DNA of 17,169 nt from positions 3,121-20,289 of the forward strand of contig DNOU01000228.1 in assembly GCA_003501835.1 (NCBI GenBank), in the 5' to 3' direction. Both the position numbers and the translations under genes were made by a program. The notes under the pieces were generated by a model, which ran no database searches, had not been told where the DNA came from, and saw only the letters and a list, made by a program, of their open reading frames with translations. Every line of letters starts with the position of its first letter. Position 1 is the stretch's first letter. This DNA is from Anaerolineaceae bacterium (GTDB lineage Bacteria; Chloroflexota; Anaerolineae; Anaerolineales; Anaerolineaceae). Below, in pieces: positions 7,018-14,246 of the stretch.

Positions 7018-8484
7018 ATGGCAAAAATAGATTTATCCATGCATCCTGATCGTCTGGAACGAACATTAAAACGTGTACGTGAGCAAAAGATCGTGGTTCC
7101 AACTTTTGCCCAGATGAAGAATCCAGCTTTGATACCGGACAGGGTGAAAGCGGAATTGAAGACCATCGGTCTCTGGGATGTTCATCCGCGAAACCTCTTC
7201 CGAATTAGCTGGAAGAACGAACCGGTTGCAAAGGGCGGAGGTTTTGATGGTGTCAATTACTTTGAATTTCCCTCCAGCCTGACCGGAACCAAAGCCCGGG
7301 TGATTGCTGTGGTTGGAAAATGGTTCCCCACGGGCGCACACAAAGTAGGCGCAGCTTTTGGCTGCCTGGTTCCCCGCCTGGTGACGGGTCAATTTGATCC
7401 CACCACGCAAAAAGCTGTCTGGCCTTCCACCGGTAATTATTGCCGCGGCGGTGCATATGATTCTGCCCTCCTGGGCTGCCAGTCCATTTCCATTCTGCCC
7501 GAAGGGATGTCGCGGGAACGCTTTGAGTGGCTGCAAAAGATCGGCAGTGAAGTCATCGCCACGCCAGGCAGTGAATCCAACGTCAAAGAGATCTTTGACA
7601 AGTGCAAGGAGCTGCGCGCTTCCGGTCAGGACCTGATGATCTTCAATCAATTTGAAGAATTTGGCAACTACCTCTGGCACTTTGAAGTCACCGGTCATGC
7701 CCTGGAAGAGGTGTTGAAGCAGGTGATGGGTCCGAATGATACCTACCGCGGCGCTGCCTTTACCACCGGGTCTGCTGGAACCATCGCCAGCGGCGACTAC
7801 ATGAAGAAGATCTTTCCGACCTCGAAGATCATCGCCGGTGAAGCGCTGCAATGCCCCACCCTGCTGGAAAATGGCTTTGGCTCGCATCGCATTGAGGGCA
7901 TTGGCGACAAGCATGTGCCCTGGATCCACAATGTGAAAAACACCGATTTTGTGGTGGCGATTGATGACAACGCCGTGGTTAATCTCATGCGCCTGTTCAA
8001 CGAACCTGCAGGCCGCAAGTACCTGGCAAAGAAGGGCGTTCCCGAAGCAGTCGTTTCAAAATTGGACCTGCTTGGGTTCTCGGGCATTGCCAACGTACTT
8101 TCGGCCATCAAGTTTGCCAAGTACAACGAGCTGGGTGAAAACGATATTGTCCTGACCGTGCTCACAGATTCAATGGAACTGTACGGCAGCCGGATCACTG
8201 AAATGCGTACCCAGTTTGGCGAATATGCCGAAACCGATGCTGCCGCAGATTACGCACGCTATCTGCAGGGCATCACTACTGACAACATGCTTGAGACGAC
8301 TTATGAATCGCGGAAACGGATTCACAATCTCAAGTACTATACCTGGGTAGAGCAGCAGGGCAGGACGTTCGAAGAAATTCAGGCACAGTGGTACGATCCC
8401 CATTACTGGACCGATTTCCAGGGTCAGGTTGATGAGATCGATGAATTGATCAAGGATTTCAACGCAAAAGCCGGCGTTGCCTGA
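7018..8484 (+). CDS. Fold-type II PLP-dependent enzyme of unknown reaction (cysteine synthase/threonine synthase superfamily)
   Basis: A 488-residue PLP enzyme, longer than cysteine synthase (about 310) or serine/threonine dehydratases (about 330-400). GAHKVGAAFG at 106-115 places the Schiff-base lysine at Lys109. PSTGNY at 136-141 is the asparagine loop stacking on the cofactor, and TTGSAGTIASGD at 249-260 fits the glycine-rich phosphate-binding loop. A serine in VLTDSMELYG (Ser385) is where the superfamily contacts the pyridine nitrogen. About 65 N-terminal and 90 C-terminal residues rich in aromatic and charged side chains lie outside the core fold. This length class is usually annotated only as a PLP-dependent protein or beta subunit. 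ATG 7018 has GGAG at 7004-7007; an in-frame ATG at 6961 would overlap the glycosyltransferase. It is the last gene before a strong terminator. By analogy with YgeX (diaminopropionate ammonia-lyase) beside hydantoinases, an eliminating or deaminating reaction is plausible but unproven. Confidence 0.9.
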   Translation: MAKIDLSMHPDRLERTLKRVREQKIVVPTFAQMKNPALIPDRVKAELKTIGLWDVHPRNLFRISWKNEPVAKGGGFDGVNYFEFPSSLTGTKARVIAVVGKWFPTGAHKVGAAFGCLVPRLVTGQFDPTTQKAVWPSTGNYCRGGAYDSALLGCQSISILPEGMSRERFEWLQKIGSEVIATPGSESNVKEIFDKCKELRASGQDLMIFNQFEEFGNYLWHFEVTGHALEEVLKQVMGPNDTYRGAAFTTGSAGTIASGDYMKKIFPTSKIIAGEALQCPTLLENGFGSHRIEGIGDKHVPWIHNVKNTDFVVAIDDNAVVNLMRLFNEPAGRKYLAKKGVPEAVVSKLDLLGFSGIANVLSAIKFAKYNELGENDIVLTVLTDSMELYGSRITEMRTQFGEYAETDAAADYARYLQGITTDNMLETTYESRKRIHNLKYYTWVEQQGRTFEEIQAQWYDPHYWTDFQGQVDEIDELIKDFNAKAGVA

Positions 8485-8500
8485 GGATGATCTTTAAACG

Positions 8501-8541
8501 ATCCGGGGTGGGAGGGTTCTCCGACCCCGGATTTTCTATTT
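8501..8541 (+). terminator. Rho-independent terminator closing the first transcription unit
   Basis: ATCCGGGGT (8501-8509) pairs perfectly with ACCCCGGAT (8524-8532). After a G-G mismatch (8510/8523), GGAG (8511-8514) pairs with CTCC (8519-8522) around a GGTT loop. TTTTCTATTT follows immediately from 8532. It begins 17 bases after the stop of the 488-residue PLP enzyme gene. The structure is textbook for + strand termination and separates the transporter/PLP operon from the hydantoinase unit. Confidence 0.92.
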
Positions 8542-8555
8542 CCTGAAACTTGAAA

Positions 8556-8561
8556 TACAAT
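8556..8561 (+). promoter_or_regulatory. Candidate -10 box for the 194-residue hypothetical gene
   Basis: TACAAT matches the sigma-A consensus TATAAT at five of six positions and lies just after the terminator, where a new promoter is expected. Transcription would begin near 8568, giving a leader of about 25 bases before ATG 8593. The -35 region is poor: TTTCTA at 8533-8538 with 17-base spacing matches only three positions and overlaps the terminator T-run. This is inferred from position and one box. Confidence 0.35.
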
Positions 8562-8580
8562 GGGTGAAAACAAGCTCAAA

Positions 8581-8585
8581 GGGAG
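8581..8585 (+). promoter_or_regulatory. Ribosome binding site deciding the start at 8593
   Basis: GGGAG, preceded by AAA, lies seven bases before ATG 8593. The in-frame ATG at 8560 overlaps the candidate -10 box and has no such sequence upstream, only the terminator. This favours the shorter 194-residue protein over a 205-residue form. Confidence 0.75.
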
Positions 8586-8592
8586 TTTGCGA

Positions 8593-9177
8593 ATGGCTTA
8601 CCAGGTGAAGGATAATGCCCTCATTCTCGTGGCGGTATTGCCGTCAGTTCGTGATTATGAAATTGCACGTCTGCTCGGCTGGTATCGCATCCCCCTGCGC
8701 ATGGCACCCAAGATTGTGGCGGTGGACATGCTGGCTTTTTATCAGCCAGGATCCTTTGGAATCGAACACCGCTGGCAGATCGAGCATGTGGCTGAGGTGA
8801 AAGGTGTGGAATTGACCACCCGGGCAGAATTGCTTCGCGAAGAAAGAGACCATCCGCGGGCAAAAGAAGAATACTACCGGCTCTCCATTGGACCGCTGCA
8901 AAAACTGGCAACCCCTCTCCCTGCTGAGAAGTGGAAACGAATCACTTTTTTCTATACCCTGGGAGACCTTTTCAACAGGGCGAGAGAGATCAAGGACCTC
9001 GTGGTCAGGAATGAAGACCGGTCGGTATTGTGGAATACCTTGCGTGAACGCCAAAACCAACCTTCCTTTGGGGGAGCGCAAACCTCGCTGCCGCTGGATA
9101 TCGATATCAGCCTGCTCTCGTTGCTGCCTGGCGGCGCGGGAATGGACGAGGAACCGGGGATGCTGGAAGAGATCTGA
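8593..9177 (+). CDS. Conserved-looking hypothetical protein, 194 aa, function unknown
   Basis: I do not recognise a named family. The protein is soluble with no signal peptide or membrane helix. The first part has alternating hydrophobic strands (ALILVAVLPS at 9-18). A compact aromatic and basic motif, LLGWYRIPLRMAPK, spans 27-40, followed by LAFYQPGSFG at 47-56. HPRAKEEYYRLSIGPLQKL lies at 87-105 and RITFFYTLGDLFNRA at 116-130, then EIKDLVV. The clustering of W, Y, R, P and F in short blocks looks like a conserved active or nucleic-acid/ligand-binding surface rather than spacer protein. The last 45 residues are Gly/Pro-rich and acidic, probably disordered. It is the first gene after the terminator and ends 46 bases before the hydantoinase start, so it may share transcripts with it. 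A role as a hydantoinase partner is only a guess from position. Confidence 0.82.
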   Translation: MAYQVKDNALILVAVLPSVRDYEIARLLGWYRIPLRMAPKIVAVDMLAFYQPGSFGIEHRWQIEHVAEVKGVELTTRAELLREERDHPRAKEEYYRLSIGPLQKLATPLPAEKWKRITFFYTLGDLFNRAREIKDLVVRNEDRSVLWNTLRERQNQPSFGGAQTSLPLDIDISLLSLLPGGAGMDEEPGMLEEI

Positions 9178-9191
9178 CCCTGTTTTTTCGC

Positions 9192-9200
9192 TGGTAAAAT
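9192..9200 (+). promoter_or_regulatory. Candidate extended -10 promoter for the hydantoinase operon
   Basis: TGGTAAAAT contains a TGn extension plus TAAAAT (five of six consensus positions). A partial -35, CTGACC at 9174-9179, lies 15 bases upstream of the hexamer, a short spacing. Transcription would start near 9207, with the ribosome binding site GGAGG at 9215-9219 just before GTG 9224. Inferred from sequence pattern only; readthrough from the 8593 gene is equally possible. Confidence 0.38.
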
Positions 9201-9223
9201 GAAGGCACGAATCTGGAGGATCA

Positions 9224-10657
9224 GTGAATACATTAATCAAGAACGGGACAGTCGTCACTGCTTCGGAATCATTCAAAGCTGATCTATGGATCGTGGACGG
9301 TAAAATTTTCCAGATTGCCGAACGCTTGGATGGAGATGAAAGTACCCGGGTGATTGATGCGGCGGGCAAGTGGGTTCTGCCCGGTGGTGTGGACGCACAC
9401 GTTCACCTGGATATGCCCATGGCAGGCACGGTAACCGCGGATGATCATTACACCGGTACCAGGGCGGCTGCATTTGGGGGAACCACATTCGTGATTGACT
9501 TCATTTCACAGGATTCTGACGACCTGGGAAAGCTGGTAAAAGCAGCAGTGGATAAAGCATTGCAAAAGGCCGCGGTGGATTTCAGTTTTCACATGAACAT
9601 CACGCACCTGACCCCTGAGGTGGAGGCGCAAATTCCGCTTCTGGCGGAGATGGGCGTGACCAGCGTGAAAGTTTTTTCAGCGTACAACCACCGCCTGAGG
9701 TTGCAGGATGGCGAAATCTTCAGAGTGTTGCGCGTTGCAAAAAATAGCGGCATTCTGACCATGATGCACGCCGAAAATGGCGACGTAATTGATATTCTGG
9801 TGGAGGAAGCGCTCAAAGCCGGGCATCGTTCACCCGTCTGGCATGCGCGCACGCGACCAGCCTGGGGAGCGGAGGAATCCGTGGCAAGAGGTGCTGCCCT
9901 GGCGGCAACCGCCGAAGCTCCACTTTACATTGTTCACATGAATGCAGCCGGTGAAGTGGATCAGTTGGAATATGCCCGGGGACTGGGATTGAACATCCTG
10001 GGTGAGACCTGTCCCCAGTATCTCTTCTTTACTGAAGATGACCTGGACCGACCGGACGGCGCGAAATTTGTTTGTTCTCCTCCATTGCGGACTGTGGAAG
10101 ATCAAAATCGTCTGTGGGAAGGGCTGGAGGATGGAATCATCCAGACCATTTCCACTGATCATTGCTCTTTCTTTTTTGATGGGACGAGCCCCATCCTTTA
10201 TGAGGGGCAGAAAATCGCCATTCCGGGTAAGGAATTGGGGAAGGATGACTTCACGAAAATTCCCAATGGGCTGCCCGGTGTGGGTGACCGGTTACCTGTA
10301 ATGTGGACTGCCATGGTTCATTCAGGAAGATTTAGTGTCAACCGTTTTGTGGAATTAACCAGCACCAACCCTGCCAGGATATTCGGGATTTATCCCCAAA
10401 AAGGGACATTGATGCCCGGCGCTGATGCTGATATTGCCATTTGGGATCCTGAGATGAAGGTCACATATGGCAGGGATAGAGCTCAGCACCGCACTGATTA
10501 CAATCTGTACGAGGGGTTCGATTTGACTGGTTTTCCTGTGTTGGTTTTTTCGCGCGGAGAATTGATCGTCGATCACGGGACCTGGCACGGAAAAGCCGGC
10601 AGGGGTCACTTTATCAGCCGCAAACGCTTTGATCCTGGACAAGGTACACAGGTGTAA
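9224..10657 (+). CDS. hydA: Hydantoinase / dihydropyrimidinase
   Basis: Cytoplasmic amidohydrolase that opens cyclic ureides: dihydrouracil to N-carbamoyl-beta-alanine, or 5-substituted hydantoins to N-carbamoyl amino acids. All the family's binuclear metal ligands are visible in the 477 residues: His59 and His61 (DAHVH), Lys149 (SVKVF, the carbamylated lysine), His182 (MMHAEN), His238 (YIVHMN) and Asp312 (STDHC). Tyr154 matches the tyrosine that stabilises the tetrahedral intermediate, and ETCPQYL at 261-267 is a family motif. Length is normal for the family (about 460-490). The GTG at 9224 is the only sensible start: NTLIKNGTVVTA follows the usual first strand, and GGAGG lies four bases upstream. 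Its stop directly abuts the next start. No N-carbamoylase gene is in the window. D-hydantoinase, dihydropyrimidinase and phenylhydantoinase cannot be separated by eye. Confidence 0.92.
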   Translation: MNTLIKNGTVVTASESFKADLWIVDGKIFQIAERLDGDESTRVIDAAGKWVLPGGVDAHVHLDMPMAGTVTADDHYTGTRAAAFGGTTFVIDFISQDSDDLGKLVKAAVDKALQKAAVDFSFHMNITHLTPEVEAQIPLLAEMGVTSVKVFSAYNHRLRLQDGEIFRVLRVAKNSGILTMMHAENGDVIDILVEEALKAGHRSPVWHARTRPAWGAEESVARGAALAATAEAPLYIVHMNAAGEVDQLEYARGLGLNILGETCPQYLFFTEDDLDRPDGAKFVCSPPLRTVEDQNRLWEGLEDGIIQTISTDHCSFFFDGTSPILYEGQKIAIPGKELGKDDFTKIPNGLPGVGDRLPVMWTAMVHSGRFSVNRFVELTSTNPARIFGIYPQKGTLMPGADADIAIWDPEMKVTYGRDRAQHRTDYNLYEGFDLTGFPVLVFSRGELIVDHGTWHGKAGRGHFISRKRFDPGQGTQV

Positions 10658-12244
10658 ATGCTCAGCGTTCTCCCATTTGTAGTGTTACTAACCACCAGTT
10701 TCGTGATTCTCATCCTGGGAAGGAATCGTTCCAGGATGGGATGGGTCTGGATGATCTCTACCATCGTGTCTCTTTTGACCTGGCTGGGTGTCATTCTGCT
10801 CCATATCCAGTTTCCGAATGGCTTTACTGTTCAAAACTGGCTGCCCGGCAGGATCAGTCAGGATGTTTTGACCTTCCAAATCAGTGAGTCTTCCTGGGTC
10901 CTGGCGGTCATCTGGCTTTCGCTTTTGGTTTGTGTCATTGCTGTAAGTTCCGCCAACCTGGAAAATGAAAATAGTGTGCTCATCTTGAGCGGCTCTTTTG
11001 CCATGGCTGCAGTCACGCTCCTTTCCATCGAGTCCATGAGCCTGCTTGGATTCTTGATCACCTGGACGTTGATTGACATGGTTGAGTTCATTTTGCTTGC
11101 CCGGACAATTCCCGAACGCGAAATGATGAGAACCGAAATCATCGACATTTCAATTCGTATCGCCGGGACATTCCTGGTTGTGGCTGCACTGGCAATTTCA
11201 TCGCAAAGGGGCGGGGGAAATGAATTAACCAATGCCGGGGCGGATATTTATACGCTTTTGATCGCCGGTTCAGCTCTGAGGATGGGTGTTTTACCCTTGC
11301 ACACATCCTTCACGCCTGATGAACCAGTGAGGAGGACACTCGGCACACTTTACCGGCTGGCAACCCTGGTTTCTGCTTTTGCCCTGCTTGTACAACTCCC
11401 GGGAGCTCCCTTCAGTCAAGAGGCGCTGTGGTTTGTGTACTTCGCAGCCACAGTCGCAGCCGTTTTTGGCGCGTTGATGTGGGCGACTGCGGTCAATGAA
11501 TTGAGCGGCAGGCAATATTGGGCATTGTCACTGGCTGGACTTGGCATTCTTGCCGTCATGCGCGGGCAAAGCAGCCTCACCCTCGCAGCCGTCTGTATAT
11601 TGATCAGTGTGGGAGGTTTTCTGTTCGCCACAACTTTGCGTGAACGCCGACATACCCCCTTGTTGATTCTGCTACTGCTCAGTGCCACCGGGCTGCCCTT
11701 CACTCCCTTTTCTTCTGCCTGGACCGGAGAATGGTCCCTCTTGCGGATCGTTCAGATCCTCACCCTGGCTCTTCTCTTGATCGGAGCTGAGCGATTTTAC
11801 CAAAAAAAGAATGAATCAAATGTTACACGCGAGACCTGGATTTCCTTTTTCACCCGGCTGGGCATGATCGTGATTTCTCTCGCGCCATGGACGGTTTTGA
11901 TCTGGAATAGGGATTTTTTACCGCTTCAACCTGGCTGGTGGTATGCGCTTATTTTGGTGGGGCTTTTCGCAGCCGGGTGGATCTATCGAATTTACTTTAG
12001 CCGACGGCTGGCCCGGGAAGATCGGGCGACCCAATTTACACGCGACCTGATCACTGTCAGTGCCCGGTCGCTGCGGGTTTTCTTCCGATTTGATTGGCTG
12101 TTCAAATTCATGGAATGGTCTTACCGTCAAATGCGGCAAATCATTCTTTTTCTCGAAAACACGCTGGAAGGTGATGGCGGGGTGCTCTGGTCGCTGGTTT
12201 TCCTGGCGTTGCTCATCTCGGTACTGGTGGGGGCGGCAAAATAA
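10658..12244 (+). CDS. Divergent NuoL/M/N (Mrp antiporter-like) membrane subunit
   Basis: A 528-residue protein with about 14 to 16 hydrophobic segments, related to the proton-translocating antiporter-like subunits of complex I, hydrogenase-4-type and Mrp complexes. The best anchor is VLPLHTSFTPDEP at 211-223, equivalent to the family PFHxWLPDAxxxAP. ATGLPFTPFSSAW at 343-355 corresponds to LAGIPPxxGFxxK. Key charges look altered: the TM5 region reads TWTLID at 135-140 where WEL is usual, and the TM7 lysine position seems to be Arg233 (LYRL). The end resembles the NuoL/HyfB layout, with a mainly hydrophilic, aromatic stretch (about 450-505) before a last helix at 511-526. ATG 10658 immediately follows the hydantoinase TAA, so translation is probably coupled. 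Membership in the superfamily is fairly secure; whether it pumps ions is open. Confidence 0.8.
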   Translation: MLSVLPFVVLLTTSFVILILGRNRSRMGWVWMISTIVSLLTWLGVILLHIQFPNGFTVQNWLPGRISQDVLTFQISESSWVLAVIWLSLLVCVIAVSSANLENENSVLILSGSFAMAAVTLLSIESMSLLGFLITWTLIDMVEFILLARTIPEREMMRTEIIDISIRIAGTFLVVAALAISSQRGGGNELTNAGADIYTLLIAGSALRMGVLPLHTSFTPDEPVRRTLGTLYRLATLVSAFALLVQLPGAPFSQEALWFVYFAATVAAVFGALMWATAVNELSGRQYWALSLAGLGILAVMRGQSSLTLAAVCILISVGGFLFATTLRERRHTPLLILLLLSATGLPFTPFSSAWTGEWSLLRIVQILTLALLLIGAERFYQKKNESNVTRETWISFFTRLGMIVISLAPWTVLIWNRDFLPLQPGWWYALILVGLFAAGWIYRIYFSRRLAREDRATQFTRDLITVSARSLRVFFRFDWLFKFMEWSYRQMRQIILFLENTLEGDGGVLWSLVFLALLISVLVGAAK

Positions 12245-12825
12245 TGGAGCATCTTTATAACCTCATTCCCCTGATCATGCTGGCAGCAGGAGGCGTGGCT
12301 CTCCTGGCGTTCGATGAGCTGCGCATCAACCTCGCAGGATTGGCCGCAAACTACCTGGCGGCGTTCCTTTTGATCGTTCAAAGTGCCACAGTGGGTCTTG
12401 CGGCAGCCAAATTGATCACTGGACTCATGGCAGCGGGTCTGATCTATGTATCCCGCCATGACCTCACGCCGGTAAAAGGCTCTGAAGTTCGCGCCAGCCG
12501 GATTTTTAAGATCACAGCCCTGGTCCTGATTTGGTTGGCGATCTTGATCATTGCCGATAATTTTCTAAATCTCTTTCCAGTGAATTATGAAACCATGGCG
12601 GGTGCTTTGATCGCCATTATTTCAGGATTGATGGTTCTGGGGACATCAAGGAATGCGCTGAAAGTGACCATGGGCATCCTGGTTCTCTATGCTGGCTTTG
12701 ATATTCTTTATACGCCTTTGGAAAGCTCCATACTGATCAATGGTTTGCTCGCTTTGATCATCATGCTCATTGCCCTGGTTGGAGTGTATATCTCCACCCG
12801 CCATGAAAGCGAGTATGAAGAATGA
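12244..12825 (+). CDS. HyfE/NuoK-like small membrane subunit
   Basis: A 193-residue protein with about six membrane segments, the size and topology of HyfE/MrpC-related subunits. The C-terminal part, 128-183, resembles NuoK: GLMVLGTSRNALKV, then a helix GILVLYAGFDILY at 144-156, then a final long helix at 164-183. The membrane glutamate normally found in the second NuoK helix is absent; Asp153 lies nearby. A hydrophilic loop with K/R residues (71-89) separates an N-terminal set of three helices. ATG 12244 shares its A with the previous TAA (TAATG), and its own stop overlaps the next start as ATGA. It is thus a locked member of a three-gene module. Family assignment rests on topology, context and the faint NuoK resemblance, so it is moderate. 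Confidence 0.68.
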   Translation: MEHLYNLIPLIMLAAGGVALLAFDELRINLAGLAANYLAAFLLIVQSATVGLAAAKLITGLMAAGLIYVSRHDLTPVKGSEVRASRIFKITALVLIWLAILIIADNFLNLFPVNYETMAGALIAIISGLMVLGTSRNALKVTMGILVLYAGFDILYTPLESSILINGLLALIIMLIALVGVYISTRHESEYEE

Positions 12826-14219
12826 GTGCACCGACGTTGTTCATTTTGTTCCCCCTGGCTTTGTCGATTATCCTGTACCTGCTTCAGGAAAAAAGAGTAA
12901 TGGTCACCCGCATTGCCCTGGGAGTATCCTTCTTCCTGGCATTGGTTGCCTATATCCAGCCCCTGGGTGGTCGGATTGCCATTGGCTCACTTTCTGTAAA
13001 TCTGCAAAACAGCATCTCTTTCTTGGGCAGGGCATTGACCCTGTCAAATAGCGACCGATTTCTCCTGGTAGTAATCTATCTTATCGCCGCCTTTTGGTTT
13101 GGGGGAGCCAACATTGCACAAACGCCCAAAATGTTTGTACCAGTCGGATTGGCAATCACTGCCATCATGGTGGGAGCCCTGGCTGTGGAGCCATTTATTT
13201 ATGCAGCGGTGCTCCTTGAACTGGCTGCGATATTGACGATCCCATTGTTACTGACGCGCAATCAAAGCGCAGGGGCAGGCATTTTGCGTTTCTTTATTTA
13301 CCAGGCGATCGCTCTACCGGTGATCCTGCTGGCAGGTTGGATGCTGGAGGGATCGCAGGCAAGTGTCTCGAACGAAGTTCAACTGCGCCAGGCATCGATC
13401 CTGCTTGGGCTGGGGTTCTCCTTCTGGCTGGCAGTCTTCCCATTCCATCCATGGGTGCCTCTGGTCATGAAAGAGAGTCACCCTTATTCTGCGGGATTCC
13501 TTCTTTGCATGCAATCCGTGGTTTATATTGTCATTGTCATCGACTACCTGAACGGATTCATCTGGCTGAGGGATACCGAGGCACTGTATCCGATCTTGCG
13601 GACGGTGGGTGCCGTCATGGTAGCCACGGGCGGAATTTGGGCAGCATTTCAGCAGGATGTCAGGCGTTTATTTGGGTACATTGTGATCATCGTCAATGGT
13701 TTTGCATTGATCGGCATTGGCATGCACACAGCCTCGGGACTATTGACTTTGTATTACAAATTTCTCCCGCAAATGGTAGCAATGGGGATTTTTGCATTAT
13801 CATTATCCATAATGATGAGGAATGATCAGGACTCGGAATTCAGCAGGTTCACGGGTGCCTTCAAGCAGAAACCTTTTGCGGCAGGCGCCATGATACTGGC
13901 GATCTTTTCGCTGGCAGGCCTGCCATTGCTGGCTTCTTTTCCCACCCGCATGGAGCAATTTGAACTGCTTGCTTCTGTCTCCCTGGTCACATTAATCTGG
14001 GTGCTTGTGGGTGTGGGTGGACTTATTTTTGCAGGTGCTCGTTTGATGGCAACCATGATCGGTGAAAATGGGGTCGAGTGGCGGGTTACTGAAAGGCCAG
14101 GCGAGATCATCCTTTTGGGATTGGGCACTCTGACTCTTTTCACATTTGGACTTTTCCCGAACATCATTTCTGAAGCTTTGAATCGTCTACTGGCAATCAT
14201 CCCATATTTGAATTTGTAA
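12822..14219 (+). CDS. Divergent NuoM/N-like (proton-conducting transporter family) membrane subunit
   Basis: A 465-residue protein with about 14 membrane segments and the clearest antiporter-like signature of the trio. The TM5 glutamate is kept (LLELAA, Glu133). FPFHPWVPL at 206-214 is the family PFHxWLP, QQDVRRLFGYIVI at 277-289 is the family QxDLKRLLAYSSI, and FSLAGLPLLASFPTR at 362-376 is LSLAGIPPxxGFxxK. At three places where lysine is usual, something else stands: Met230/Gln231 in the TM7 region (LLCMQSV), Arg281 in DVRR, and Arg376 at the end of the last motif. Lys313 (YYKF) may be a replacement. The start overlaps the previous stop by four bases, implying coupled synthesis with the other two membrane proteins. 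It may act as a quinone- or ion-handling subunit of an unseen complex; that is inference. Confidence 0.82.
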   Translation: MSAPTLFILFPLALSIILYLLQEKRVMVTRIALGVSFFLALVAYIQPLGGRIAIGSLSVNLQNSISFLGRALTLSNSDRFLLVVIYLIAAFWFGGANIAQTPKMFVPVGLAITAIMVGALAVEPFIYAAVLLELAAILTIPLLLTRNQSAGAGILRFFIYQAIALPVILLAGWMLEGSQASVSNEVQLRQASILLGLGFSFWLAVFPFHPWVPLVMKESHPYSAGFLLCMQSVVYIVIVIDYLNGFIWLRDTEALYPILRTVGAVMVATGGIWAAFQQDVRRLFGYIVIIVNGFALIGIGMHTASGLLTLYYKFLPQMVAMGIFALSLSIMMRNDQDSEFSRFTGAFKQKPFAAGAMILAIFSLAGLPLLASFPTRMEQFELLASVSLVTLIWVLVGVGGLIFAGARLMATMIGENGVEWRVTERPGEIILLGLGTLTLFTFGLFPNIISEALNRLLAIIPYLNL

Positions 14220-14246
14220 CACGGCTTCATCAGAAGAGGTATTGGC

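Noticed and set aside
7066..7929. 287-codon open frame on the minus strand.
   Set aside because: It is antisense to the core of the 488-residue PLP enzyme, whose motifs are intact. It resembles no family.
8560..8592. Upstream in-frame start for the 194-residue hypothetical protein.
   Set aside because: This ATG overlaps the candidate -10 box and lacks a ribosome binding site; GGGAG at 8581-8585 points to ATG 8593.
10658..14219. Calling the three membrane genes nuoL/nuoK/nuoM or mrp genes outright.
   Set aside because: Motifs support the superfamily only; key residues differ and no typical neighbours are present, so no gene symbols are given.
14220..14246. Short CTTC/GAAG inverted repeat before the coiled-coil gene as a terminator.
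   Set aside because: The stem is only four base pairs and has no T-run.
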